From NCBI RefSeq assembly GCF_034670185.1, contig NZ_JAXMNY010000004.1:434001-498000 (forward strand): a DNA stretch of 64,000 nt. The letters are read 5' to 3'. Numbering within the stretch: position 1 is the first letter of the stretch; each line of letters begins with the position of its first letter. This DNA is from Nisaea sp. (lineage in GTDB: Bacteria; Pseudomonadota; Alphaproteobacteria; Thalassobaculales; Thalassobaculaceae). The position numbers and the translations under genes are program-made. Of this stretch, positions 7,690 to 16,386 are shown piece by piece. The notes beneath the pieces were generated by a model that was not told where the DNA came from, did not search any database, and saw only the letters and a program-made list of their open reading frames with translations.

Positions 7690-8343
7690 ATGACGAAACG
7701 GATGACGAACGCGGCGGTGGACAGTTTTTTCCAGCGCCTGAGCGATCGCGAGCCGGAGCCGAAAGGCGAGCTCAATTACGTCAATCCCTATACCTTGCTG
7801 GTTGCGGTTGTGCTCTCCGCGCAGGCTACGGATGTCGGGGTCAACAAGGCGACAGGGCCGTTGTTCGAGGTCGCGGATACGCCGGAGAAGATGGTCGCGC
7901 TGGGCCTTGAGCGGGTGCGCGATTACATCAAGACGATCGGCCTCTTCAATTCAAAGGCCAAGAATGTCATCGCGCTTTCGGAAATACTTATCCGGGAGCA
8001 TGACAGCATTGTCCCGCAGGACCGGGAGGCGCTCGAGAAACTGCCGGGGGTAGGCCGGAAGACAGCGAATGTGGTGCTGAACATGGCGTTTGGTCAGCCA
8101 ACCATCGCTGTCGACACCCATCTTTTCCGCGTTGCCAACCGGACCGGGATGGCGAGCGGGAAGACGCCGCTTGCGGTGGAGCTGGCTCTGGAAAAACGCA
8201 TTCCGGCGAAATGGATGCTTCATGCGCATCACTGGCTGATCCTGCACGGCCGGTATATCTGCAAGGCGCGCAAGCCCGTCTGCCCGGTTTGCCCGGTTTC
8301 CGATCTGTGCAACTTCAAGGATAAGACGCTGGAGCCTGCCTGA
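7690..8343 (+). CDS. nth: Endonuclease III
   Basis: Endonuclease III is a bifunctional DNA glycosylase/AP lyase that removes oxidised pyrimidines in base-excision repair. The 217-residue protein has the helix-hairpin-helix LPGVGRKTANVVLN with the catalytic lysine, the VDTHLFRVANR segment with the catalytic aspartate, and a C-terminal 4Fe-4S loop CX6CX2CX5C (CKARKPVCPVCPVSDLC). I chose the ATG at 7690, preceded by GAGAGAG; a GTG at 7633 would add 19 residues and an ATG at 7702 would shorten it by four. Confidence 0.96.
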   Translation: MTKRMTNAAVDSFFQRLSDREPEPKGELNYVNPYTLLVAVVLSAQATDVGVNKATGPLFEVADTPEKMVALGLERVRDYIKTIGLFNSKAKNVIALSEILIREHDSIVPQDREALEKLPGVGRKTANVVLNMAFGQPTIAVDTHLFRVANRTGMASGKTPLAVELALEKRIPAKWMLHAHHWLILHGRYICKARKPVCPVCPVSDLCNFKDKTLEPA

Positions 8344-8349
8344 GCCGGA

Positions 8350-8841
8350 TCAGCTCTGTGCCGCACGCGAGATGCCGCGCTGCAGTAAGTTGACAAAGCA
8401 TTCGTCCCGCACAAGTGCCCCATCGCGTCGCGGTCGGAACTCGTAATAGGTCACGGCGAGGTCTTGATCGAGTTCATAGAGAAACAGATCAAGCACACAG
8501 ACATCCGTGCGATACTGCCAAACCACGGCGGACATATCGCGCCGGATGAAGGCGGGTTTGCCGAGGATGCTCGAAAGGTCGTGCTGCCCGAGATCGAGCA
8601 ATCTGCTTGGGTCGCGCTCTTCTTCGCTGAAAGCCGGTGCGCGCGGGCTCGCCGGCGCGGGCAGGCTGGCGACCGAAGCGGAGCCTCCCGGCTCGGCCTG
8701 TTTCGTAGCGGCGGCCGCAGATTTCTCGGCAGAGATCGGCTGCTGAACGCGTCCGGTGCTGGCCGTTTTCTGAACGGCTCCGCCGCAACTCGACAGGCTG
8801 ACAGCAATCAAGAGAAGGAGAAGAGAACGCACCGGTATCAA
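8350..8841 (-). CDS. Predicted lipoprotein of unknown function
   Basis: A 163-residue protein with a type II signal peptide: positive start, hydrophobic core LLLLLIAVS and lipobox LSSC, with Cys at residue 19. An Ala/Pro-rich linker leads to a compact C-terminal domain (about residues 85-155: ILGKPAFIRRDMSAVVWQYR, CVLDLFLYEL). The FxRRxxxAxVWQYR-CVLDLFLY pattern is typical of a small uncharacterised alphaproteobacterial lipoprotein family that I recall but cannot name. It starts 1 nt after the bactofilin stop, so the two are almost certainly co-transcribed. It was probably missed as a functional partner because it has no named domain. Confidence 0.75.
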   Translation of the reverse strand: MIPVRSLLLLLIAVSLSSCGGAVQKTASTGRVQQPISAEKSAAAATKQAEPGGSASVASLPAPASPRAPAFSEEERDPSRLLDLGQHDLSSILGKPAFIRRDMSAVVWQYRTDVCVLDLFLYELDQDLAVTYYEFRPRRDGALVRDECFVNLLQRGISRAAQS

Positions 8842-8842
8842 C

Positions 8843-9478
8843 CTATTCCGGCGTGTTCACAGGCTCGTCTTTGAAAAGCGAGATATCGCCGTCGATCTGA
8901 CCGCCGAGTTCGACCTCGAGCTGGCCGAAGCGCACAGACCCGGTAACCCGACCGGTGCTCCGAACATGCAGGGTTTGCCGAACGACCAAGGTGCCTTCGA
9001 AGCGCCCCCCGATGATGGCTTCGTCTATTACCACCTTACCCTTGAAATGGCCGGACTCGGTGACTTCGAGATGGCGGCTGTTTTCCAGGGTCGCGTCAAC
9101 GGTGCCCTCGACAACGAGGCTGTCGCAGGCCGTGATCTCACCGGTCAGGGAGATCTCGGGGCCGACCGTAAGCTTCTTGCTCTCGGAGCGGGGCGCGCCA
9201 CCGCGCCGGCTCGATGAGCCCGGAAGATCGAGAGTCCGGCGCGGGATTTCCGGTACAAATCCCGATGAGGATGGCTTGCTCGGTTGCATTCTGGACTCCT
9301 CGTCCGGTTTTCTGGTTGTGACCGCATCGGAGACAGGCGCCGCCGCATCCAAGCGCGTCTCCGAGGGAGATTTCCGGTCCTGGGATCCGGAGGTCTGCTG
9401 TTCGTCTGTCGCGCCGGTGCCGAACGACGGGCTTGTGCGCTCGGTGGTGTCCGTGCCGGATTTTTTACGCCGAAACAT
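8843..9478 (-). CDS. Bactofilin family cytoskeletal protein
   Basis: Bactofilins polymerise without nucleotide into membrane-associated filaments that scaffold cell-wall or stalk enzymes. The 211-residue protein has a disordered, charged N-terminus (about residues 1-95) starting MFRRKKSG. A right-handed beta-helix core follows (about residues 100-200), with repeats such as SLTGEITACDSLVVEGTV, RHLEVTESGHFKGKVV and LHVRSTGRVTGSV. The C-terminus is short and acidic. It is longer than many bactofilins because of the N-terminal extension. It heads a two-gene unit with the lipoprotein gene, which could anchor it to or couple it with the envelope. Confidence 0.9.
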   Translation of the reverse strand: MFRRKKSGTDTTERTSPSFGTGATDEQQTSGSQDRKSPSETRLDAAAPVSDAVTTRKPDEESRMQPSKPSSSGFVPEIPRRTLDLPGSSSRRGGAPRSESKKLTVGPEISLTGEITACDSLVVEGTVDATLENSRHLEVTESGHFKGKVVIDEAIIGGRFEGTLVVRQTLHVRSTGRVTGSVRFGQLEVELGGQIDGDISLFKDEPVNTPE

Positions 9479-9546
9479 CAGATCGTCAACTCATATAATT
9501 GCAGAAGAGACCATGGCCATCGACCTTAATACTCAAGGACTTATTA

Positions 9547-10215
9547 TCATTTCTTCATGTCGCTCCGCAAGCGCTCGAAACGATGAAGCATAAAAGCCGT
9601 CGCAATGACCGGCCCCGCGAAGTTCACAACGGGGATGGTCATGACTGCGGCGATCAGCACGCCACTGACGAAAACCGACCCTGCCTTACGCTTCCGCAGT
9701 TCCTTGGCTTCTGCCGGAGTCAGCCGCCTCATGGCAACCATTTCGAAGAATTCCCGCCCCAGAAGATAACCATTCGCGCCGTAGAAAACGATCAGGTTAA
9801 GACCGGGGACCAGCAGATAGATCGGCAGAAGCAGAACGTTAACAAGTATAGTAATACCGAGAAACTTCAGACTTTCCAGAACGGTTTCGATGAAAGGCTG
9901 CGGGCGCGCGGGGCCGAGTGCCGGATAATGCCGCGCTTCCACTGCCTTACAGACTGAATCCAGAAACAGCCCGGAGATTATGTTCGCGGCACCAGGGAAA
10001 AAGAGAACGCCCAGGATCACCACGATCAGGCTGGCGACCCAGGCCGCCGCGTCATCCAGCCAGCCGCCGAAGAACGAAAACCAGTCAAGGACGTACCAGA
10101 CCGTCGCTCCGAGCAACAGGATTGCCGTGATCGATCCGACGACACTGATGATGATCGGATTGCGGAGCCGGGGATCCGTCAGCTGACCGATGGTGGCGGA
10201 CAAGGCTGAAAACAT
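9547..10215 (-). CDS. EI24/CysZ-like integral membrane protein
   Basis: A 222-residue polytopic protein resembling the EI24 domain family that includes the sulfate transporter CysZ. Hydrophobic segments lie at about residues 21-45, 58-80, 118-140 and 180-205. The NGYLLGREFFEMVAMRRL segment is characteristic of the family. The bacterial sulfate-uptake role is established for CysZ itself; whether this relative carries sulfate is inference, and no cys genes are nearby. It is separated by 68 nt from the bactofilin gene on the same strand. Confidence 0.8.
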   Translation of the reverse strand: MFSALSATIGQLTDPRLRNPIIISVVGSITAILLLGATVWYVLDWFSFFGGWLDDAAAWVASLIVVILGVLFFPGAANIISGLFLDSVCKAVEARHYPALGPARPQPFIETVLESLKFLGITILVNVLLLPIYLLVPGLNLIVFYGANGYLLGREFFEMVAMRRLTPAEAKELRKRKAGSVFVSGVLIAAVMTIPVVNFAGPVIATAFMLHRFERLRSDMKK

Positions 10216-10449
10216 AGTCGATCTCTTCTTCTTTCTGGCGTTGTCACCGGATCACTTGGGGCCGGAAGCGGTGCGGTCCAATGCATTTCGACCGAAAAAG
10301 CATAGGATCCCTGTCCGCGCAAGAGCCGTGGCGCCATTCGGTGATAGCAGACTTTCCTTGCTGTCCCTGCTCCAGTACCTTGTCGCCGCATTGAGCGGAC
10401 ATCCGGTCCGCCAACCTTTTTTCGCCCTGTTTTCGGGAGCCTGGTCCGC

Positions 10450-11442
10450 ATGGCAGCCAAACCCATCGATGTCACCTGTATCGGCAACGCGATCGTCGAC
10501 GTTTTCGCCCAAGCCACCGATGTATTTCTCTCCGAGAACGGCATCGAAAAGGGGGCGATGAACCTGATCGACGCCGAGCGCGCCGAGTTGCTTTACAGCA
10601 AGATGGGTCCCGGCATGGAAATGTCGGGTGGGTCTGCCGGCAACACGGCCGCAGGTCTTGCGTCCCTTGGCGGCAAGGCTGGTTATATCGGCAAGGTACA
10701 GGACGATACGCTCGGCAAGGTCTTCCGGCATGACATCACCGCTGTCGGCGTGCGCTTCGACACAGCGCCGACCCTGGACGGGCCGCCAACCGCCCGATCC
10801 CTCATCATGGTGACACCGGATGCCCAGCGCAGCATGAACACCTTCCTTGGCGCTTGCGTGCAGCTCGGCCCGGAGGATGTCGATCCGGACCTGATCGCGG
10901 ACAGCCGCGTGGTGTATCTGGAAGGCTATCTGTTCGATCCGCCGGAAGCCAAGAAGGCCTTCGTGAAGGCGGCCCGGACCGCGCACGAGACCGGGGGCAA
11001 GGTTTCGCTCACCCTCTCCGATCCGTTCTGTGTCGACCGCCACCGTGATGCCTTTCTCGAGCTGGTCGATCACCATGTCGATATTCTGTTCGCTAACGAG
11101 GAAGAGCTGAAGTCTCTCTATCAGACGACGGATTTCGATGAAGCATTGCAGAAGGTCCGTCAAAACTGCGAGACGGCTGCGATCACGCGCGGGCCGAAAG
11201 GCTCTGTCGTTCTGCACAAATCGGAAGTCCATGTGATTGATGCCGAGCCGGTGGCCACAGTGGTGGACACGACCGGCGCGGGCGATCTTTTCGCCGCAGG
11301 TTTCCTGCATGCCTATTGCCAGGGTATGGAGCCGGCTGACTGGGGACGGGCAGGCGGTGTTGCCGCGGCCGAGATCATCTCGCACTACGGCGCCCGGCCG
11401 GAAGCCAATCTGAAAGACCTTCTGGCCGCGCGGCTTGGCTGA
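10450..11442 (+). CDS. PfkB-family carbohydrate/adenosine kinase
   Basis: A 330-residue ribokinase-fold kinase. It has the N-terminal substrate region (GNAIVDVFAQ, and GGSAGNTAAGLASLGGKAGYIG, the PfkB signature 1 area at about residues 59-80) and signature 2 DTTGAGDLFAAGFL near residue 275 with the catalytic aspartate. The alphaproteobacterial branch is usually annotated as adenosine kinase; the sequence alone does not settle whether the substrate is adenosine or a sugar. The stop overlaps the next gene's TTG start by 8 nt, so it is probably translationally coupled to the AmpG-like permease. Confidence 0.88.
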   Translation: MAAKPIDVTCIGNAIVDVFAQATDVFLSENGIEKGAMNLIDAERAELLYSKMGPGMEMSGGSAGNTAAGLASLGGKAGYIGKVQDDTLGKVFRHDITAVGVRFDTAPTLDGPPTARSLIMVTPDAQRSMNTFLGACVQLGPEDVDPDLIADSRVVYLEGYLFDPPEAKKAFVKAARTAHETGGKVSLTLSDPFCVDRHRDAFLELVDHHVDILFANEEELKSLYQTTDFDEALQKVRQNCETAAITRGPKGSVVLHKSEVHVIDAEPVATVVDTTGAGDLFAAGFLHAYCQGMEPADWGRAGGVAAAEIISHYGARPEANLKDLLAARLG

Positions 11443-12772
11443 GACCTTGTCCGGCGCCTGGGATTGGCTGGTGGAGACGGCGGCGCTTTATCTGAAGCGC
11501 CGCGTGCTGGTGGTTCTGCTTCTCGGGTTTTCCAGCGGATTGCCGCTGCTTCTGTCCTTCTCCACGCTCAGCGCATGGATGCGTGAGTCCGGTGTGGATC
11601 TGACCACCATCGGCCTGTTCGCTCTGGTCGGGACGCCCTACACGCTGAAATTCATCTGGGCGCCGGTGATGGACAGTCTGAAGGTGCCGATCCTCGGCCA
11701 CCTGTTCGGCCGCCGCCGTGGCTGGCTGATCTTCACTCAGCTCTGCCTGATGCTGTCGATCATTCTGCTTGGCGGCACTGACCCGCTGGCCAGTCCCGCA
11801 CTGATGGCGACGATGGCAGTTGCGGTGACCTTTTTTTCCGCCAGCCAGGACATTGTTGTCGACGCCTATCGGATCGAGACGCTCCCTGAGGAAGAACAGG
11901 GGGCGGGAGCGGCCGCTTATACATTCGGATACCGGATCGGCGTCCTCGCCGCTGGTGCCGGCGCGCTGTTCCTGGCCGACGCTGTCGGGTGGTTCATCGC
12001 TTATCTGGCGATGGCCGGCCTCATGCTGGTTGGCTTGATCACTGTCCTCGCGAGCCCGGAGCCAAAGTCCGGCGCGGAAGACGAAGCAGCCGAGAGGCGC
12101 GAAGCAAAGTCAGCTCCCGATGCAATTCTCAATTGGACGAAGCGGGCCGTCGTGGCGCCCTTCTCGGAATTTCTGCTTCGGCGCGGCGCATTGCTGATCC
12201 TTGCCTTCATCCTGTTTTACAAGCTCGGGGATGCTTTCCTCGGCACGCTGACCAACCCGTTCTATATCGATCTCGGCTTCACAAAGACCGAGATCGCCCA
12301 GGTCACCAAGGTTTTCGGGCTGATCGCTCTGCTGGCGGGATTGTTCGCGGGGGGCGCGCTGGTGAAGCATATGGGGCTTCTGAAGGCGCTGCTGGTCTGC
12401 GGCGTGTTGCAGGCTTTGTCAAATCTGGTTTTCATCGGGCAGGCGGTGGCGGGGCACGATCTCTGGATTCTGACGGTGACGATCGGGGTTGAGAACTTTA
12501 CCGGCGGCATGGGAACGGCCGCCTTCGTCGCCTATCTCTCCAGCCTGACGAACATCGCCTTTACGGCAACCCAGTTCGCCCTGCTCTCGTCCTTCATGGC
12601 TTTCGGGCGCACCATCCTCAGCTCCGGCGGCGGATGGGTGACGGACCATATCGGTTGGATCGGGTTCTTCCTCGCCTCGACGGCGATTGCCGTGCCCGGT
12701 TTGATCCTGCTGCTGGTGCTGATGCGGATGTTTCCGCCGGAACCCGTGTCCGGCGGAAAACAGGCGGGTTGA
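11435..12772 (+). CDS. AmpG-like MFS permease
   Basis: A 445-residue, 12-14-helix major facilitator protein with AmpG features: GFSSGLPLLLSFSTLSAWM in the first helix region, KFIWAPVMDS, FFSASQDIVVDAYRIE, and FLSSLTNIAFTATQFALLSS-like sequence near the C-terminus. AmpG imports anhydromuropeptides released during peptidoglycan turnover. The proposed start is TTG at 11435, overlapping the upstream kinase stop by 8 nt. No amp or nag genes are nearby. The last codons contain a strong inverted repeat, and convergent phoB ends only 6 nt away. Confidence 0.88.
   Translation: MAETLSGAWDWLVETAALYLKRRVLVVLLLGFSSGLPLLLSFSTLSAWMRESGVDLTTIGLFALVGTPYTLKFIWAPVMDSLKVPILGHLFGRRRGWLIFTQLCLMLSIILLGGTDPLASPALMATMAVAVTFFSASQDIVVDAYRIETLPEEEQGAGAAAYTFGYRIGVLAAGAGALFLADAVGWFIAYLAMAGLMLVGLITVLASPEPKSGAEDEAAERREAKSAPDAILNWTKRAVVAPFSEFLLRRGALLILAFILFYKLGDAFLGTLTNPFYIDLGFTKTEIAQVTKVFGLIALLAGLFAGGALVKHMGLLKALLVCGVLQALSNLVFIGQAVAGHDLWILTVTIGVENFTGGMGTAAFVAYLSSLTNIAFTATQFALLSSFMAFGRTILSSGGGWVTDHIGWIGFFLASTAIAVPGLILLLVLMRMFPPEPVSGGKQAG
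12731..12759. promoter_or_regulatory. Hairpin inside the 3' end of the permease gene
   Basis: TTTCCGCCGGA (12731-12741) and TCCGGCGGAAA (12749-12759) form a perfect 11-bp stem with a seven-base loop, just before the permease stop (12770-12772) and the convergent phoB stop (12779). With no gap between the genes, this coding hairpin may serve as a two-way transcription end. No T run follows on either strand. Confidence 0.5.
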
Positions 12773-12778
12773 GCTTGG

Positions 12779-13486
12779 TCAGGCCGGTGTGGTTGACCGG
12801 TCGAGAGCGTATCCGGCAGAGCGGACCGTACGGATCAGGTCGGACTCGGCCTCGATATTGATGGCCTTGCGCAGACGGCGGATATGCACGTCGACGGTAC
12901 GTGGCTCGACATAGATGTCGGGACCCCAGACCCGGTCCAGCAATTGCTCACGGGAAAACACCCGGCCCGGATGCTCCAGGAAATAGCGCAGCAGCCGGAA
13001 TTCGGTCGGGCCGAGATGGATCTCCCGGTTGTTCCGGCGCACCTTGTGGGATGCCAGATCCATTTCGAGATCTTCAAACTCCAGGGTCTCGGCATCGCTC
13101 GCCGGCCGTGTCCGGCGCAGCACGGCGCGGATGCGGGCGATCAGCTCGCTCGGGCTGAAAGGCTTGGTGATATAATCGTCCGCGCCTGCGTTGAGGCCAC
13201 GGATCCGGTCACCCTCATCGCCGCGCGCTGTCAGCATGATCACCGGTATGCCTTTGGTCTCGGGCGTCCGGCGCAGTCTGCGGCAGACCTCGACACCGGA
13301 GAGAAGCGGCAACATCCAGTCCAGCAGGATCAGATCGGGGGTTTTCTCCATGGCCAGCAGTATGGCTTCTTCACCATCGCCGGCTTCGAGGACTTCGAAC
13401 CCTTCCCGCTCAAGGTTGTAGCGCAGCAGAGTGACGATAGGGGCTTCGTCCTCCACGATCAGGATTTTGGGACTCATCATGTTCAT
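12779..13486 (-). CDS. phoB: Phosphate regulon response regulator PhoB
   Basis: PhoB is the DNA-binding response regulator activated by PhoR under phosphate starvation. The 235-residue protein has a receiver domain with the acidic pair VEDE near residue 12, the phosphoacceptor in LLDWMLP near residue 56, MLTARGDE, and KPF near residue 108. The OmpR/PhoB winged helix follows (LGPTEFRLLRYFLEHPGRVFSREQLLDRVWG, then VDVHIRRLRKAI). It is the last gene of the minus-strand phoR-pst-phoU-phoB cluster, 26 nt after phoU. Confidence 0.96.
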   Translation of the reverse strand: MNMMSPKILIVEDEAPIVTLLRYNLEREGFEVLEAGDGEEAILLAMEKTPDLILLDWMLPLLSGVEVCRRLRRTPETKGIPVIMLTARGDEGDRIRGLNAGADDYITKPFSPSELIARIRAVLRRTRPASDAETLEFEDLEMDLASHKVRRNNREIHLGPTEFRLLRYFLEHPGRVFSREQLLDRVWGPDIYVEPRTVDVHIRRLRKAINIEAESDLIRTVRSAGYALDRSTTPA

Positions 13487-13512
13487 AGGACACTAACTCT
13501 CGATATGAACGC

Positions 13513-14229
13513 TCATTCGGGCATCGTCACGACATAGCTGGCGTCCTCGCCCTTGGGGCGATCGGCCTGCATTTTCGTGCCTTTGATCTGGAAATGCACG
13601 GTCTCGGCGATGTTGGTCGCGTGATCGCCCATGCGCTCCAGGTTCTTCGCGATGAACAGAAGATGGGTGGAAGCGGAGATATTCCGCGGATCTTCCATCA
13701 TGTAGGTCAGCAGTTCTCGGAACAGGCTGGTGTAGAGCTCGTCGATATCCTCATCCCGGTGCCAGGCGGCAACAGCGAGATCAAGGTTGTCGTCCGCGTA
13801 GGCGTCCAGCACATCCTTGATCAGGGACTGGACCAGGCTGCCGATGCGCACAATGCCATTGGCAGGCGGGATCTCTGGCAGGCTACTGAGCACAATGGCG
13901 CGCTTGCCGATATTCGCGGCGTAATCGCCGATGCGCTCAAGGTCGCTGACGATCTTCAGGCTGGCCACGACCGTGCGAAGGTCTCCCCCGAGCGGCTGGC
14001 GCAGCGCGAGCAGCCGGAGGCTCATGGCCTCGACCTCTGTTTCCAGAAGGTCGATCGGAGCATCGGCTTCGCGCACCCGTTGGGCGAGCGCCTGATCCCG
14101 CCGATGCACGGCACGGACAGCTGCTTCGCACTGACTTTCGACAAGGCCGCCCATCTGGGCGATCTTGGCTTTGAGGGCTCCAAGTTCTTCGTCGAAAGAG
14201 CTGACTATGTGGTCGTTGTTCGAACCCAT
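13513..14229 (-). CDS. phoU: Phosphate signalling regulator PhoU
   Basis: PhoU links the Pst transporter to PhoR and keeps the Pho regulon off when phosphate is plentiful. The 238-residue protein shows the two PhoU three-helix repeats: the first around SQCEAAVRAVHRRD...LLALRQPLGGDLRTVVASLKIVSDLERIGDYAANI (in pieces over residues 32-100), the second around LLTYMMEDPRNI and FIAKNLERMGDHATNIAE near residues 175-210. Both metal-binding ERxGDxAxNI motifs are intact. It sits between pstB (23 nt upstream) and phoB. Confidence 0.97.
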   Translation of the reverse strand: MGSNNDHIVSSFDEELGALKAKIAQMGGLVESQCEAAVRAVHRRDQALAQRVREADAPIDLLETEVEAMSLRLLALRQPLGGDLRTVVASLKIVSDLERIGDYAANIGKRAIVLSSLPEIPPANGIVRIGSLVQSLIKDVLDAYADDNLDLAVAAWHRDEDIDELYTSLFRELLTYMMEDPRNISASTHLLFIAKNLERMGDHATNIAETVHFQIKGTKMQADRPKGEDASYVVTMPE

Positions 14230-14252
14230 TGAGATACTTTCCGTGATCTTTC

Positions 14253-15062
14253 TTAGCCGAACCGGCCGGTAATATAGCCCTGCGTGCGGGAGTCGTTCGG
14301 GTTGGTGAAGATCTGCTCGGTATCGCCGACCTCGACCAGCTCGCCCAGATGGAAGAAGGCGGTGCGCTGGGAAACCCGTGCAGCCTGCTGCATGGAGTGG
14401 GTGACGATAACGATCGTGTAGTTCTCGCGCAGCTCGTCGATCAGCTCCTCGATCTTCGCCGTAGCGATCGGATCGAGGGCCGAGCAGGGCTCGTCCATCA
14501 GGATCACTTCCGGATTGACCGCGATGGCGCGGGCGATGCAGAGGCGCTGCTGCTGGCCGCCGGAAAGGCCGGTGCCTGGCTCCAGCAGGCGGTCTTTGAC
14601 TTCCCCGAAGAGACCGGCCTTGGTCAGGCTCGTCTCGACGATCTCATCGATGTCGGCCTTGCTCTGGGCCGTGCCGTGAATGCGCGGGCCATAGGCGACA
14701 TTGTCGTAGATCGACTTCGGGAACGGATTCGGCTTCTGGAACACCATGCCGACGCGGGCACGGAGCTGCACCGGATCGAGCGAGGAGTCGTAGATATTCT
14801 CATCGTCGAGGGTGATTTTGCCTTCCACGCGGCAGATGTCGATGACGTCGTTCATCCGGTTCAGGCAGCGCAGGAAAGTGGACTTGCCGCAGCCGGAGGG
14901 TCCGATCAGAGCCGTGACCTCGTTCGGTTGGATGTCTAGGTCGACATCCATCAGGGCCTGCTTCTCACCGTAGAAGACCTTGACCTTGTCGCCCTTCATC
15001 TTCGGCTTGGCGCTTGGTGTCGGGGAGGCATCGGACTTGGCCATATTCTTGTTTTTGCTCAT
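14253..15062 (-). CDS. pstB: Phosphate ABC transporter ATP-binding protein PstB
   Basis: PstB is the ATPase of the high-affinity phosphate importer PstSCAB. The 269-residue protein has Walker A GPSGCGKST (about residues 53-61), a Q-loop FQKPNPFPKSI, the signature LSGGQQQR, Walker B VILMDEPCSALDP and the switch VTHSMQQA. A short polar N-terminus precedes the domain. The gene begins 10 nt after pstA, consistent with translational coupling. Confidence 0.98.
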   Translation of the reverse strand: MSKNKNMAKSDASPTPSAKPKMKGDKVKVFYGEKQALMDVDLDIQPNEVTALIGPSGCGKSTFLRCLNRMNDVIDICRVEGKITLDDENIYDSSLDPVQLRARVGMVFQKPNPFPKSIYDNVAYGPRIHGTAQSKADIDEIVETSLTKAGLFGEVKDRLLEPGTGLSGGQQQRLCIARAIAVNPEVILMDEPCSALDPIATAKIEELIDELRENYTIVIVTHSMQQAARVSQRTAFFHLGELVEVGDTEQIFTNPNDSRTQGYITGRFG

Positions 15063-15072
15063 GGAATTACCT

Positions 15073-16386
15073 CTACCAGCGCCGTTCGAACTTCTTGCGA
15101 AGCATGACGGCTACAATGTTCATGAAAATGAGGAACGCAAGCAGCACCATGATGGCGGCTGAGGTTCGCTCTACAAAGGCGCGCTCGGGGCTGTCCGCCC
15201 AGAGATAGATCTGCACCGGCAGCACGGTCGCCGGATCGGTGAAGCCGCCGGGGACGTCGACGATGAAGGCGATCATGCCGATCATCAGCAACGGTGCGGT
15301 CTCGCCGAGTGCCTGGGCCATGCCGATGATGGTGCCGGTCAGGATGCCGGGCATGGCCAGTGGCAGTACGTGATGGGTCACGACCTGCAGCGGCGAAGCA
15401 CCGAGCCCGAGTGCTGCTTCCCGGATCGAGGGCGGCACCGCTTTCAGGGCGGAGCGGGAGGCGATGATAATGGTCGGCAATGTCATCAGTGCCAGCACCA
15501 TGCCGCCGACCAGCGGGGCGGAGCGCGGGAAGCCGAAGAAGTTGAGGAACATCGCGAGGCCAAGCAGACCGAACACAATGGACGGCACCGCCGCGAGGTT
15601 GTTGATGTTGACCTCAATCAGGTCGGTCCATCTGTTCTTTGGCGCGAACTCTTCCAGATAGATCGCTGCCATCACTCCGATGGGAAACGACAAGAGCAGG
15701 GTGATCACCAGGGTCAGCAAGGAGCCTGTCACGGCGCCGAGAATACCTGCTTCCTCCGGCTCGCGGCTGTCCGCGTTCATAAAGAAATCGGTATTGAAGC
15801 GCGTTTCAATTCGATCGTTCGAGTCCAGCTTATCGTACCAGGTGAGCTCGGTGTCGGTGACCCGGCGGTTGCTTTCCTCAAGAGTGCGATCAACATAACC
15901 CTTGGTCAGCATGTCGATATCGTCGGATGCCTTGACCCAGAGATCGAAAGTCTGCCCGACCAGGGTGGGGTTCTCGATCACCATATCCCGCAAGACAAAA
16001 CCGGCATTTGGCGAGACGAAGTTGTACAGCTTCCGTTTGTCTTTTCGGCCGGTGACCTCCGGGAAATTGTCGCGCAGGTTCTTCTTGATCAGTCCGCCAT
16101 AGTCGGCGGTCTTGAGCTGGGCTATATCGCCCGTGCCGGCCGGATCGAGATATTCCGGATCGAACGAGATATTCAGCTTGATGTATGTCTGCAGGAAAGC
16201 CGTATAGCCCGTCCCGGAGATGCTTCCGACGAGAAATACCAGCATCAGACCGGCGGCAATAATGCTGCCCAGACCGTACATCCGGAAACGGCGTTCCGCC
16301 GCATAGCGCTTTTTCAGACGGTCCTCGGAAAGAGTCGGCCTGCGGATCTCGGTACCTGATTTCGAATTCATGATCGCGTCAGTCAT
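15073..16386 (-). CDS. pstA: Phosphate ABC transporter permease PstA, long form
   Basis: PstA is one of the two membrane permeases of the Pst importer. The 437-residue protein is longer than enterobacterial PstA (about 300). An N-terminal extension of the type called DUF3333, with one membrane helix and a soluble region (about residues 25-210), precedes the canonical permease domain with EEFAPKNRWTDLIEVNINNLAAVPS-type sequence and the EAA-like loop IREAALGLGASPLQVVTHHVLP. I chose the ATG at 16386, which overlaps the pstC stop by 8 nt and follows a GGGAAAA stretch. An in-frame start at 16428 would lie deep inside pstC. Confidence 0.95.
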   Translation of the reverse strand: MTDAIMNSKSGTEIRRPTLSEDRLKKRYAAERRFRMYGLGSIIAAGLMLVFLVGSISGTGYTAFLQTYIKLNISFDPEYLDPAGTGDIAQLKTADYGGLIKKNLRDNFPEVTGRKDKRKLYNFVSPNAGFVLRDMVIENPTLVGQTFDLWVKASDDIDMLTKGYVDRTLEESNRRVTDTELTWYDKLDSNDRIETRFNTDFFMNADSREPEEAGILGAVTGSLLTLVITLLLSFPIGVMAAIYLEEFAPKNRWTDLIEVNINNLAAVPSIVFGLLGLAMFLNFFGFPRSAPLVGGMVLALMTLPTIIIASRSALKAVPPSIREAALGLGASPLQVVTHHVLPLAMPGILTGTIIGMAQALGETAPLLMIGMIAFIVDVPGGFTDPATVLPVQIYLWADSPERAFVERTSAAIMVLLAFLIFMNIVAVMLRKKFERRW

